This document shows positions 1 to 6,790 of a DNA stretch of 10,000 nt, in pieces. The first letter of the stretch is position 1. Every line of letters starts with the position of its first letter. A program made the position numbers and the translations under genes. Under the pieces are notes generated by a model. It saw only the letters and a list, made by a program, of their open reading frames with translations. It ran no database searches and was not told the origin of the DNA. Source of the DNA: Stramonita haemastoma (lineage: Eukaryota; Mollusca; Gastropoda; Neogastropoda; Muricidae); assembly GCA_030674155.1 (NCBI GenBank), contig CM060336.1, positions 1,044,856-1,054,855 on the forward strand. Direction: 5' to 3'.

Positions 1-268
1 ACGTACATAGTATAGATGATGGAGGAAACAGTGTGTTTAGGGAAGAGGGGAGAACGTGTGTTTGTGTTTTTGTGTCAGTCTGTCTTGCTGACTGGCTGGC
101 TGTCTGTCTCTGTCTGTTTGTGTGACTCTATGTGTGTGACTGTCAAAGTCAAAATTGTGTGTCAAGTCAAGTCAAGTTTTTTATTTCCAGATGGTACGTT
201 GAAAAAGCAGAATTATTGCCTTTTTTTCATCAAGCCATCCATCTAAGGAAAAAAAATCATATACATGC
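1..268. other. T/G-rich non-coding stretch with short (TCAAG)n tract
   Basis: No gene is supported here. Positions 60-150 are rich in TGTG, TCTG and CTGG, an imperfect simple-sequence zone. At about 161-176 there is a short pentamer run (GTCAAGTCAAGTCAAG) followed directly by TTTTTTATTT. Read on the minus strand this is AAATAAAAAA followed by CTTGA repeats, the arrangement seen at the 3' end of some non-LTR retrotransposons and SINEs (poly(A)-signal-like AATAAA, then a pentamer tail). The same architecture occurs at 2394-2455. The retroelement reading is inference; the pentamer run itself is seen directly. Confidence 0.4.
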
Positions 269-308
269 ATGTGTGTGTATGTGTGTGTGTGTGTCTGTGT
301 GTGTGTGT

Positions 309-388
<80 letters not shown>
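269..388. repeat. (GT)n microsatellite
   Basis: About 120 bp of GT/TG dinucleotide repeat with a few interruptions (TATG, TCTG, TATG) in its first 45 bp, then an uninterrupted run from about 315 to 388. It ends about 8 bp before the first recognisable codon of the LINE remnant that follows. Alternating purine-pyrimidine DNA of this length can adopt Z-DNA. The open frames across it on both strands (Cys-Val on +, Thr-His on -) are composition artefacts. Confidence 0.97.
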
Positions 389-389
<1 letters not shown>

Positions 390-395
390 GCGTGT

Positions 396-1071
396 TGCAA
401 AGGTAAGAAAACAATATATGAACAAGCACAAAGAGCAGATATCAGAATATACCTGTTGATGTTGTTCTTGATCTTTATCAAACAATGGTTGTTCCAGTAT
501 TGTTATATGGCTCTGAAATTTAGGGTTATGAAAATGGTATTCTTAAAAAATTACAACTTAAGTTTTTGAAACACCTCTTCAGACTTAAAAGGAACACAAT
601 GACTAATCTGATATATGGTGAAACTGGAATATATATACCCCCTGTCTGTTCTGATTGGTGCAAGGTTAATCAGATTTTGGTCTGCTCTTATTGCTGATAA
701 TTCTGGCAAATTTTCCCCAAAATTGTACCATGTATTGTATGATTTGTATATGAAAAAAAGTGTATTGCTCAGAATGGATCAAGAAAATTCACAAAATGTT
801 AATAGAAACAGGGTTTGACTGTGTGTGGGAAACACAGAATTTTGTAAACAAAGATATTTTATGTAGCAATGTCAATAAGGCTGTAAAGGATAATTTTATA
901 AAGTCGTGGTCAAAAGAGCTGCAAAGAAGTAATAAATATATATTTTTATCACAGTTACAAAAAAAATGTTTTAAGAGGGAAAAGTGCATTAGTGAGTTGC
1001 CATATACTAACATGATTTCATTACTTAGATTCAGGTGTCTTAACCATTTTTTACCGATTGAAACAGGACGA
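396..1071 (+). mobile_element. Non-LTR retrotransposon (LINE) remnant, C-terminal part of reverse-transcriptase ORF
   Basis: Broken copy of the region C-terminal to the reverse-transcriptase core of a LINE ORF2-type polyprotein. Read across frames it gives, in order: YEQAQRADIRI (frame of 396), VVLDLYQTMVVPVLLYGSEI (frame of 452), then an in-frame TAG at 521-523 where related elements usually have Trp, KLQLKFLKHLFRLKRNTM and LIYGETGIY, then IGARLIRFWSALIADNSGKF (frame of 615), then SEWIKKI, KDNFIKSWSKEL, ISELPY and LRFRCLNHFLPIETGR (frame of 760). The 'VLLYG.E.WG', 'KFLK..' and 'FR..NH.LPIETGR' blocks are the recognisable signature, known to me from marine-invertebrate LINEs. There are three frame changes (near 450, 640 and 760) plus one stop, so it is dead. 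The fingers/palm catalytic part upstream and the terminal Cys/His block downstream are missing. The clade is not certain. Confidence 0.8.
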
Positions 1072-1255
1072 GATAGGGAAGGCGGGGGATGGGGAGGGAG
1101 GAGGAGAGGGAGGGGGAGACAGGTAGGGGAAAGGTGAGGGGAATAGTGATGGAGAGGTAGGTGGAGTAGAGAGGAGGGGGATAGGGGTTTGTTTTGGGGG
1201 GTGAGCAAAACCTCCCATGCTTGAGTAAGTGTGTTGGGGGGGGGGGGGGGGGCGG
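1072..1255. repeat. Purine/G-rich low-complexity tract with poly(G)
   Basis: GGGA/GGAG-rich sequence at 1078-1200, then a GT-poor spacer and an unbroken G run of about 17 at roughly 1236-1252. It starts where the LINE reading frame loses homology, so it either replaced or expanded at the 3' end of that element. The G tracts could form G-quadruplexes. The open frame on the minus strand here (Pro/Ser-rich) is a composition artefact. Confidence 0.9.
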
Positions 1256-1257
1256 AT

Positions 1258-1360
1258 CGGGGTATCTTCATAGGGATTCCTGGTGGGGGGGGGGGAGGAG
1301 GGGATGTCTTCATAGGGATTCCTGGTGTGTGGGGGGATGTCTTCATAGGGATTCCTTTTT
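1258..1360. repeat. Three-copy minisatellite, TCTTCATAGGGATTCC core
   Basis: Three tandem copies of a core TCTTCATAGGGATTCC starting at 1265, 1307 and 1340, separated by variable G-rich linkers (periods 42 and 33 bp). The core is perfectly conserved in all three copies while the G-run linkers differ, which suggests slippage in the linkers after duplication of the unit. No coding sense is apparent. Confidence 0.85.
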
Positions 1361-1499
1361 TGAAGGGAAGGGCAATACAAGGCAGACTTGAGGAGCAGAT
1401 GGTTGTCACAAATCCCCCCATCCCTCGTCTGTCTGTTGCCTAACACACCAATGTTTGGCTACATCCCCCACACCCTACCTTTGACCAATCTGTCAATAG

Positions 1500-2026
1500 T
1501 CTCTGTTTTTCCATCTCTCTCCATCTCTGTCCTTCTATCTCTGTTTTTCCATCTCTATCTCTGTCCTTCTATCTCTGTTTTTCTATCTCTGTCCCTCTGT
1601 CTCTGTTTTTCCATCTCTCTATATATATCTCTGTCCTTCTGTCTCTGTTTTTCCATCTCTCTCTATCTCTGTCTCTGTTGTTCCATCTCTCTCTATCTCT
1701 GGCCCTCTGTCTCTGTTTTCCCATCTCTCTCTATCTCAGTCTCTGTTTTTCCATCTCTCTCTCTGTTTCTGTCCCTCTGTCCCTGTTTTTCCATCTCTCT
1801 CTATCTCTATCCCTCCGTCTCTGTATTTTTTTCATCTCTCTATCTCTGTCCCTCTGTCTGTTTTTCCATCTCTCTCTCTATCCCTGTCCCTCTGTCTCTG
1901 TTTTTCATCTCTCTCTATCTCTGTCCCTCGGTCTCTTTTTTTCCATCTCTATCTCTGTCCCTCTGTTTTTCCACCTCTCTCTATCCCTATCCCTCTGTCA
2001 CTGTTTTTTCCAGCTCTCTCTCTGTC
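1500..2026. repeat. CT-rich minisatellite, 'CTCTGTTTTTCCATCTCTCT' type
   Basis: More than a dozen degenerate units built from CTCTGTTTTTCCATCTC, CTATCTCTGTCC and CTCTGTC blocks, with the T5 landmark recurring at about 1506, 1544, 1578, 1606 and 1648 (period roughly 28-42 bp). The strand is almost purely pyrimidine with scattered G and A. The Ser/Leu/Cys-rich open frames through it (for example 1388-2155) are low-complexity artefacts without a start context or domain. Confidence 0.92.

Positions 2027-2122
<96 letters not shown>
2027..2122. repeat. (TCTG)n grading into (CT)n
   Basis: About 40 bp of TCTG tetranucleotide repeat followed by about 55 bp of pure CT dinucleotide repeat. This is the homogeneous end of the CT-rich satellite immediately upstream. 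It is a polypyrimidine mirror repeat, able in principle to form triplex DNA. Confidence 0.96.
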
Positions 2123-2125
<3 letters not shown>

Positions 2126-2315
2126 AAGCAGAGTGACTTACTTTCGGGGAAATAAGTGTTTGCAATTGACTTTTTCTGATCTTCTGTACGAATTGTGGTG
2201 GCTAGTAGTAGTGGTGGTATTGGTGTGGGTTGGGGGTGGGTGGGTGGAATGGGATATTACTGGCCCAACAATTGCAGTCTTCATCTAAACTGCTTCAGCG
2301 AAAGAAAAAAACAAG

Positions 2316-2317
<2 letters not shown>
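2123..2317. other. Short non-repetitive spacer with GT-rich middle
   Basis: Mostly unique sequence between the CT satellite and the GA repeat, with a GGTGGT/GTGGGT-rich patch at about 2193-2250. No splice-bounded open frame, RNA gene or known element was recognised. Confidence 0.6.

Positions 2318-2393
<76 letters not shown>
2318..2393. repeat. (GA)n microsatellite
   Basis: About 76 bp of uninterrupted GA repeat, directly joined at its 3' side to the (TCAAA)n tract. The Glu-Arg open frames across it are artefacts. Confidence 0.97.
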
Positions 2394-2395
<2 letters not shown>

Positions 2396-2558
2396 CAAAT
2401 CAAATCAAATCAAATCAAATCAAATCAAATCAAATCAAATCAAATTCTTTTATTTTGATGATAATGAATAAGCACCCGTGTGCTTTTTTTACATCCATTC
2501 CCCGCCCTTAGGGATACATCATGATATGATATTGAAAATAAACCAATGCAAACACATC
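2394..2558 (-). mobile_element. Probable 3' end of a retroelement in antisense: (TCAAA)n tail plus hairpin
   Basis: Ten or so perfect TCAAA pentamers (2394-2445) are followed by TCTTTTATTTTGATGATAATG. On the minus strand this reads as CATCAAAATAAAAGA followed by TTTGA repeats, an AATAAA-like signal then a pentamer tail, as in several non-LTR elements and SINEs. Inside it, 2470-2485 is a perfect 6-bp hairpin (AAGCAC, loop CCGT, GTGCTT). A stem-loop just upstream of the tail is a common template-recognition feature for LINE reverse transcriptases. The limits of the element toward 2558 are not defined. Pentamers and hairpin are seen directly; the retroelement origin is inferred. Confidence 0.5.

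Positions 2559-2628
<70 letters not shown>
2559..2628. repeat. (AAT)n microsatellite
   Basis: Roughly 23 uninterrupted AAT/ATA trinucleotides. The poly-Ile (+) and poly-Tyr/Ile/Leu (-) open frames here are translation of this repeat. Confidence 0.98.
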
Positions 2629-2900
2629 GAGAGAGGCAGAGGGAGACAGACAGATATAGACCAACAGACCGACAGAGGCACAGACAGAGAGAGAGGGAGA
2701 CAGAGAGAGACAGACAGACAGACAGAGAGAGAGACGCAGAGAGAGACAGACAGATAGACCAACAGACCGACAGAGGCACAGACAGAGAGAGAGGGAGACA
2801 GAGAGAGACAGACACAGAGAGAGACAGACGTAGAGAGAGACAGACAGATAGACCAACAGACCGACAGAGACACAGACAGCAAGAGAGAGAGACAGAGAAA
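2629..2900. repeat. CAGA/GAGA minisatellite, about 96-bp unit, three copies
   Basis: Purine-rich array with three long-period copies marked by GACCAACAGACCGACAG at 2659, 2757 and 2851 (periods 98 and 94 bp). Each marker is followed by AGRCACAGACAGAGAG and a GAGA/CAGACAG filler. The marker is nearly invariant, while the filler differs by gain or loss of GACA/GAGA steps. The Arg/Asp/Thr-rich open frames are shadows of this composition. Confidence 0.93.
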
Positions 2901-2952
2901 GGGTATGAGCCGTTACTGCTGCTATTGAATATTCAACTTGGGTTTTTGTTTT

Positions 2953-3069
2953 GTCTTCTTCTTCTTCTTCTTCTTCTTCTTCTTCTTCTTCTTCTTCTTC
3001 TTTCTTCTTCTTCTTCTTCTTCTTCTTCTTCTTCTTCTTTCTTCTTCTTCTTCATTCTTCTTTCTTCCT
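2953..3069. repeat. (TTC)n microsatellite
   Basis: About 115 bp of TTC/CTT repeat with three TTTC interruptions (near 3000, 3040 and 3060) and one ATT. It is a long homopyrimidine tract. The complementary (GAA)n is the class of repeat able to form triplex or sticky DNA. It might be the GAA-type tail of a retroelement lying in antisense across 3070-3165, but I could not identify that element. Confidence 0.97.
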
Positions 3070-3490
3070 CTAACCGTCTAGTGGCTCACTTATTTCTTTT
3101 CCCCGTACTTTGAAGGCAGGGTGAATCAACCTCGTACCTGCCCGCGACTGGCACCCTTTGTACGCTTCCCCCCCCCCCCTCTCTCTCCCCCTCCTCTCTC
3201 CCCCCATCTCTCTCCCTCTCCCTCCCTTCTCTTCCCTTTCCTTTTAGTAGTAGGCCTAGTATATAGACCCAGTTAACAATCGTACTTGTCGCCAGGAGAT
3301 CTTATCAAAAAATGTTTAATTCAAATGAGAGCTGCGGTGGCTTCGCCTTGCTTCGCCTTGGCAGTAGCCTAGTGGTGGGTGTAAGTAGGCTGTATATGTA
3401 GTATAGTGTATGTGTGTCTTGGTAGTAGTTTCGCCTGTTAGAGGTCTAATTATTGTATACTGAGGTATGTTTTGGTTTGTGTGGAGTTAG
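3070..3490. other. Mostly unique sequence with C/T-rich tract
   Basis: 3070-3165 is unique sequence. 3166-3245 is a C-run (about 10 C) plus CTCTCC-rich tract. 3246-3490 is unique, AT- and GT-rich, with one direct duplication of CTTGCTTCGC-type sequence at about 3338-3361. No exon with paired splice sites, RNA gene or recognisable element was found. Confidence 0.6.
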
Positions 3491-3503
3491 TTGGTGCTGT
3501 GGG

Positions 3504-3611
3504 GAGGGGGGGGGGGGGGGGCTGTTGAGTTTTGTGTGGGTGTGGGTGGGTTAGTGGGTGGGTGTGGGTTGTGGTGTGTGTGTGGGTGTGTGGGTGTGTG
3601 TGGGGGGGGGG
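3504..3611. repeat. Poly(G) and GGGTG-rich tract
   Basis: A G run of about 16 at 3505-3521, then GTGGGTGTGG-type simple sequence ending in a run of about 10 G before the GTAT repeat. It has strong G-quadruplex potential on the + strand by eye. Confidence 0.92.
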
Positions 3612-3691
3612 TGTATGTATGTATGTATGTATGTATGTATGTATGTATGTATGTATGTATGTATGTATGTGTGTATGTATGTATGTACGTA
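3612..3691. repeat. (GTAT)n microsatellite
   Basis: About 20 GTAT tetranucleotides with a single GTGT interruption near 3670 and a terminal GTAC/GTAC variant. The alternating Val-Cys-Met-Tyr frames across it are artefacts. Confidence 0.97.
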
Positions 3692-3896
3692 CGCATTCCT
3701 CTTGAGTTCTTTAAAGGGTTATTTTTAATTGTTATTGTTGTTTTGTATACCACATTAACATGCATTTGTGATTTGTTCATCTGTGTCAAGGTCTGGTCCT
3801 CTTTGCTATCTATTTTTTTCCCAGTTTTCTCGTATGGGCTGTTAACAGGCTGCCTCATATCGTGCAGTTCTTTCTCTGTTGACTTTATACCGTTTA
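3692..3896. other. Unique AT-rich sequence
   Basis: Non-repetitive, T-rich sequence without a recognised gene. The open frame through 3491-3904 is Gly/Val/Cys-Met-Tyr low complexity in its first half and has no recognisable domain in this second half. Confidence 0.5.
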
Positions 3897-4080
3897 TTCT
3901 CTGAAGTCGGAGTATGGCTGCCTATATGGCGAGGCATTTTTCAACCAAAAAAAGTCATACACGCAAATTTCTCATTCAGTGTGCAATTTCGATCTCACAG
4001 TGATTCCCAGGTGGGATGGATGAGTGAGCCAGAGAGCACATTCTGGGTGACCCCCCAGAGTGTTAAGCTGGGGAATATGC
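3897..4080 (+). mobile_element. Candidate mollusc interspersed repeat (SINE/MITE-like)
   Basis: The stretch starting TGAAGTCGGAGTATGGCTGC at about 3902 and the later block AGTCATACACGCAAAT at 3953-3968 closely resemble a short repeat I remember as abundant in gastropod genomic sequence. There a 'CGGAGTATGGCTGCCTACATGGCG' head and a 'GGTCATACACGTAAA' block precede an inverted CACTCGTG/CACGAGTG-like hairpin and a GAA-rich tail. In this copy the hairpin part is badly decayed (CTCATTCAGTGTG ... CACAGTGATTCCC) and no GAA tail remains, so it would be an old copy. The family match is from memory and unverified; the downstream boundary is approximate. Confidence 0.45.
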
Positions 4081-4190
4081 AACAACAATGAATAATTACA
4101 GATTTTTTTTCTTGTTTGCCCTGTACATATCATCATAAGATTAGGTTCATCTATCTGAATTTCTATCTGTTTGGTTTATGTTATAAGCAT

Positions 4191-4438
<248 letters not shown>

Positions 4439-4454
4439 CATTGGGTAAAGGCAC

Positions 4455-4494
4455 GCTTGCGTGCACGCACGGACGTACGCACACATTCGCACAC

Positions 4495-4564
<70 letters not shown>

Positions 4565-4580
4565 ACACACACACACACAC
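4455..4580. repeat. GCAC-variant run into (CA)n microsatellite
   Basis: Imperfect GTGCACGCACGGACGTACGCACACATTCGCACACCTGC at 4459-4496, then about 65 bp of pure CA repeat, one GAAC interruption at 4562, and a short CA run to 4580. Confidence 0.96.
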
Positions 4581-4977
4581 CATTTTAACCCCAGACAGAA
4601 CAGGTATTAGGGGTGAAGGAAGGAAGAAGACTCGCAAAGAAAGCGAAGCGGTGCAATCGGTGACTGTCTCCCCCTCACACACACACAGCGTCACAATGCA
4701 GCGCTGCACAGCACAGCATAGCTCCGCACAGCATGTTGCATGCAGCACGCTGCCTACACGTCCATTCTCTTCGCCACATGCATGCAGTGTTGTGCAAAAT
4801 GGCCTCTGAGAGGCGGAAGGAGGGGGTGACCTCGTGCCTCAGATGACAACACGCGGATTAGAATTTCACACCTGTCCAAAAGAACGAAAAACATTGCAGC
4901 TGTGAATTAATTAGGTGTTGGTAGTGGTGGTGGTGTGTTTTGAGGTGGTTTTTTATATATATTTTATTCGAAGTGTG
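4581..4977. other. Unique sequence, GCA-rich in part
   Basis: Largely non-repetitive. 4695-4790 is rich in GCAGC/GCACAGC and ATGCATGC motifs, giving several short self-complementary words but no long hairpin. No exon with supported splice sites, RNA gene or known repeat was identified. Confidence 0.55.
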
Positions 4978-5235
4978 TTTACTCTTGGTGCTATGAATTG
5001 AAAGGTTTGTGTGATGTGACTAATTCAGTTTAGGGGTGTGTATGTGTGTGTGGTGCATTATTGAAAATGCATACGTCTGTTTACTCTGGGTGATATGAAT
5101 TGAAAGGTTTGTGTGATGTGACTAATTCAGTTTGGGAGTGTGTATGCGTGTGTGTGTGTGGTGCATTATTGAAGATTTATACGTCTGTTTACTCTGGGTG
5201 ATATGAATTGAAAGGTTTGTGTGATGTGACTAATT

Positions 5236-5306
<71 letters not shown>

Positions 5307-5350
5307 GTGTGTGTGTGTGTGTGTGTGGTACATTATTGAAAATATGATTA
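4978..5350. repeat. Minisatellite, about 105-bp unit x3, with nested (GT)n
   Basis: Three tandem units beginning TTTACTC at 4978, 5080 and 5188 (periods 102 and 108 bp). Each unit carries, in order, ATGAATTGAAAGGTTTGTGT, GATGTGACTAATTCAGT, a GT-rich stretch, then GGTRCATTATTGAARAT. The GT-rich stretch is short in units 1 and 2 (interrupted, about 20-30 bp) but expanded to about 90 bp in unit 3 (5237-5327, one TTTT interruption). Unit 3 ends with GTACATTATTGAAAAT rather than GTGCATTATTGAA. The open frame starting at 5242 is translation of the expanded GT run. Confidence 0.95.
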
Positions 5351-5454
5351 TAAGGATTTATGAAGGTGAAGTCATTGTTGGAGATATTTTGGTGGAATGT
5401 TCGTGTGATAGAGTTGTATACTTGTTCTATAGTGTTTTTTTATTTGAAGTACTG

Positions 5455-5493
5455 AGTGTGTGTGTGTGTGTGCGTGCGTTCGTTCGTGCGTGC

Positions 5494-5546
<53 letters not shown>

Positions 5547-5560
5547 TGTGTGTGTGCTTA
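5455..5560. repeat. (GT)n with GCGT/TCGT interruption block
   Basis: GT repeat interrupted at about 5471-5500 by a GTGC/GTTC tetramer block (GCGTGCGTTCGTTCGTGCGT), then about 60 bp of near-pure GT with one TCTG interruption near 5545. The CpG steps in the interrupting block contrast with the CpG-poor surroundings. Confidence 0.96.
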
Positions 5561-5684
5561 CCATGATGGAAATTAAAAAGATAAAAAGGCGGAAAGTGTC
5601 GTGTACAAACTATGACTTTGAATCAACGCTTACCTCAGATTTAGGCAATCAGAAATGTCAGTCTTAGCCTTTGCTATAAGTTTG
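5561..5684. other. Short unique spacer
   Basis: Non-repetitive sequence between two simple repeats; nothing recognisable. Confidence 0.5.
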
Positions 5685-5808
5685 TATCGTATTGCATTGT
5701 GTTTTATTGTATTGTGCTGTATTGCATTGTGTTGTAATGTTTTATAGTGCGTTGTGTTGTACTGTATTGCATTGTATTGTAATGTATTGTGTTGTGTTGT
5801 ATTGTTTT
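5685..5808. repeat. Degenerate (TTGTA)n pentamer repeat
   Basis: About 24 degenerate pentamers of the TTGTA/TTGTG/TTGCA type. Point variation among copies is high, so this array is older or less actively homogenised than the pure microsatellites around it. Confidence 0.9.
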
Positions 5809-5939
5809 ACGCCTTCAGTTCCTGGGCTTTATCAGAGTTCTTGATTAAACATTGACGCTGGGGGCAACAACAAAGTGAGAGGCTGTATGACCAGTATAGT
5901 AGCTTTTCCACTCATGGAATTCCACTTTACAGCTTAGTC

Positions 5940-6210
5940 TTTAGTGATTGGCTATGACTCTCTGTTTAGGAGGCTTGACTTGCACAGTCCTTGTGTGCTG
6001 CAGCCCTGGGGGCTAGTTGGCCTTTGGAGAACATCTCCAACGCTGACTGTCCGTATGCCCTCTTGGCCAAGAGAGAGTGGGGTGTGCTGTGGGCAAGGCA
6101 CCTCCACTATAATCAAATGTCTGACCCAATTTCCGAAATAGCAGCTGCCTCCTCTGCTGTTTTGGAGGTCATCGTCGAACACGACGGACAAACCTACAGT
6201 GTAGTGTGAG
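5940..6210. mobile_element. Candidate interspersed repeat, unclassified
   Basis: Balanced-composition, GC-richer island (about 5940-6210) in otherwise AT/GT-rich DNA. It contains CTCTTGGCCAAGAGAG (a perfect CTCTTGGCCAAGAG palindrome at about 6060-6073) and GTGGGCAAGGCACCTCCACT, a phrase of the GGGCAAG-CACTT kind found in the central parts of several SINE families. It feels to me like a gastropod SINE, but I cannot place tRNA A/B boxes or a tail. The alternative is an exon of the same gene: open frames of 72-79 codons run on both strands, but none resembles MYRF or any family I know. Confidence 0.35.
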
Positions 6211-6486
6211 GTACCTCTTTAAGGACCTCCCTGCTTCTTTACTGTCGTCTGCTGTTAACAGTCGTTATTCGTTGATTGACAAGTCTTTCTGGAATTACGT
6301 GCTTATGCACAACAGCAGTCCACAAACACATTTTGATAGCTAGTAAAGGTACTACATTTTGGGGTGTTTCTTTGTTGTTGTTTGTTGTGTGTGTTTGGGT
6401 ATCGATGTGGGTGATGGGTATGTGTGTATAGTGATGTGATTGATGTGTATGTATGTATAACTATGTGGTGAATGTGGATGTTGCAG
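6211..6486 (+). other. Intron end: TG-rich sequence and 3' splice site of the MYRF exon
   Basis: Sequence leading into the acceptor TTGCAG at 6481-6486. 6370-6480 is unusually TG/ATG-rich (TGTGTGTATAGTGATGTGAT type) and lacks a proper polypyrimidine tract. A plausible branch point is TATAACT at about 6456-6462, 25-30 nt upstream of the acceptor. 6211-6370 is unique with no feature recognised. The splice site is supported chiefly by the coding content that begins right after it. Confidence 0.55.
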
Positions 6487-6562
6487 GTCTCTGCCAGACA
6501 GTCCCCCAGACTCGGGATCTGAACCGTACTCCCCTCAGGACGACACCCCCACTCCTTGCCTG
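6487..6562 (+). CDS. MYRF: Internal exon of a myelin regulatory factor (MYRF) orthologue, N-terminal proline-rich region
   Basis: MYRF proteins are ER-membrane-anchored transcription factors. They trimerise, self-cleave through a tailspike-type intramolecular chaperone domain, and release an N-terminal fragment whose Ndt80/PhoG-like domain binds DNA in the nucleus. This 76-nt exon lies N-terminal to that DNA-binding domain. It follows a TTGCAG acceptor; its first base (6487) completes a codon split after position 2, and 25 full codons follow. They encode SLPDSPPDSGSEPYSPQ and then DDTPTPCL, ending at a CTG|GTGAGT donor. The vertebrate protein has nearly the same block (LPDSPPDSGSEAYSPQQ, from memory), and I know of no other family with it. 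The residues after PQ differ from vertebrates. Seventy-six nt is not a multiple of three, so skipping would shift the frame. No neighbouring exon was found in the window. Codons are GC-richer than the flanking DNA. Confidence 0.82.
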
Positions 6563-6568
6563 GTGAGT
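6563..6568 (+). promoter_or_regulatory. 5' splice site GTGAGT after the MYRF exon
   Basis: CTG|GTGAGT is close to the metazoan U1 consensus (CAG|GTRAGT) and falls exactly where the MYRF-like reading loses similarity. The frame stays open past it, but what follows is G/T-rich repeat, which supports this as the exon end. Confidence 0.75.
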
Positions 6569-6639
6569 CCTGTCTGCTGCACTCACCACTCGGCCAACAT
6601 GCCCACCTGCCTGCCCCACTTCTGTTTTGTACTGTGGGG

Positions 6640-6735
6640 GGTGGGTGGCTTTGGGGGTGGGTGGCTTTGGGGGTGGGTGGCTTTGGGGGTGGGTGGCTTT
6701 GGGGTTGGGTGGCTTTGGGGTTGGGTTTTATTGGG
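6640..6735. repeat. 16-bp G-rich minisatellite (GTGGGTGGCTTTGGGG)
   Basis: Five to six tandem 16-bp units of GTGGGTGGCTTTGGGG. The last two have a GGTTGGG in place of GGGTGGG, a step toward the sequence of the next array. Each unit holds two G-runs, so neighbouring units can supply four G-tracts for a quadruplex on the non-template strand of the intron. Confidence 0.94.
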
Positions 6736-6790
6736 TTTCTTTGGGTGTCTGGATTTCTTGGTGTGGTGTTGGGTGTCTTTGTATTGTGTG

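Noticed and set aside
1388..2155. 255-codon Ser/Leu/Cys-rich open frame resembling a membrane protein
   Set aside because: The hydrophobic look comes from CTCT/TTCC repeats; the whole length is a degenerate CT satellite.
2478..3113. Open frame with poly-Ile, Arg/Asp-rich and poly-Leu/Ser segments
   Set aside because: It runs through (AAT)n, a CAGA minisatellite and (TTC)n in succession; no real protein feature.
4581..4870. GCA-rich segment as a Gln/Ala-coding exon of the MYRF N-terminus
   Set aside because: Frames give Ser/His/Cys mixtures rather than Gln- or Pro-rich MYRF-like sequence, and no paired splice sites fit.
6020..6209. Second exon of the same gene (NADCPYALLAKREWG... frame)
   Set aside because: No resemblance to MYRF and no convincing acceptor/donor pair, and both strands are open; the composition fits an interspersed repeat better.
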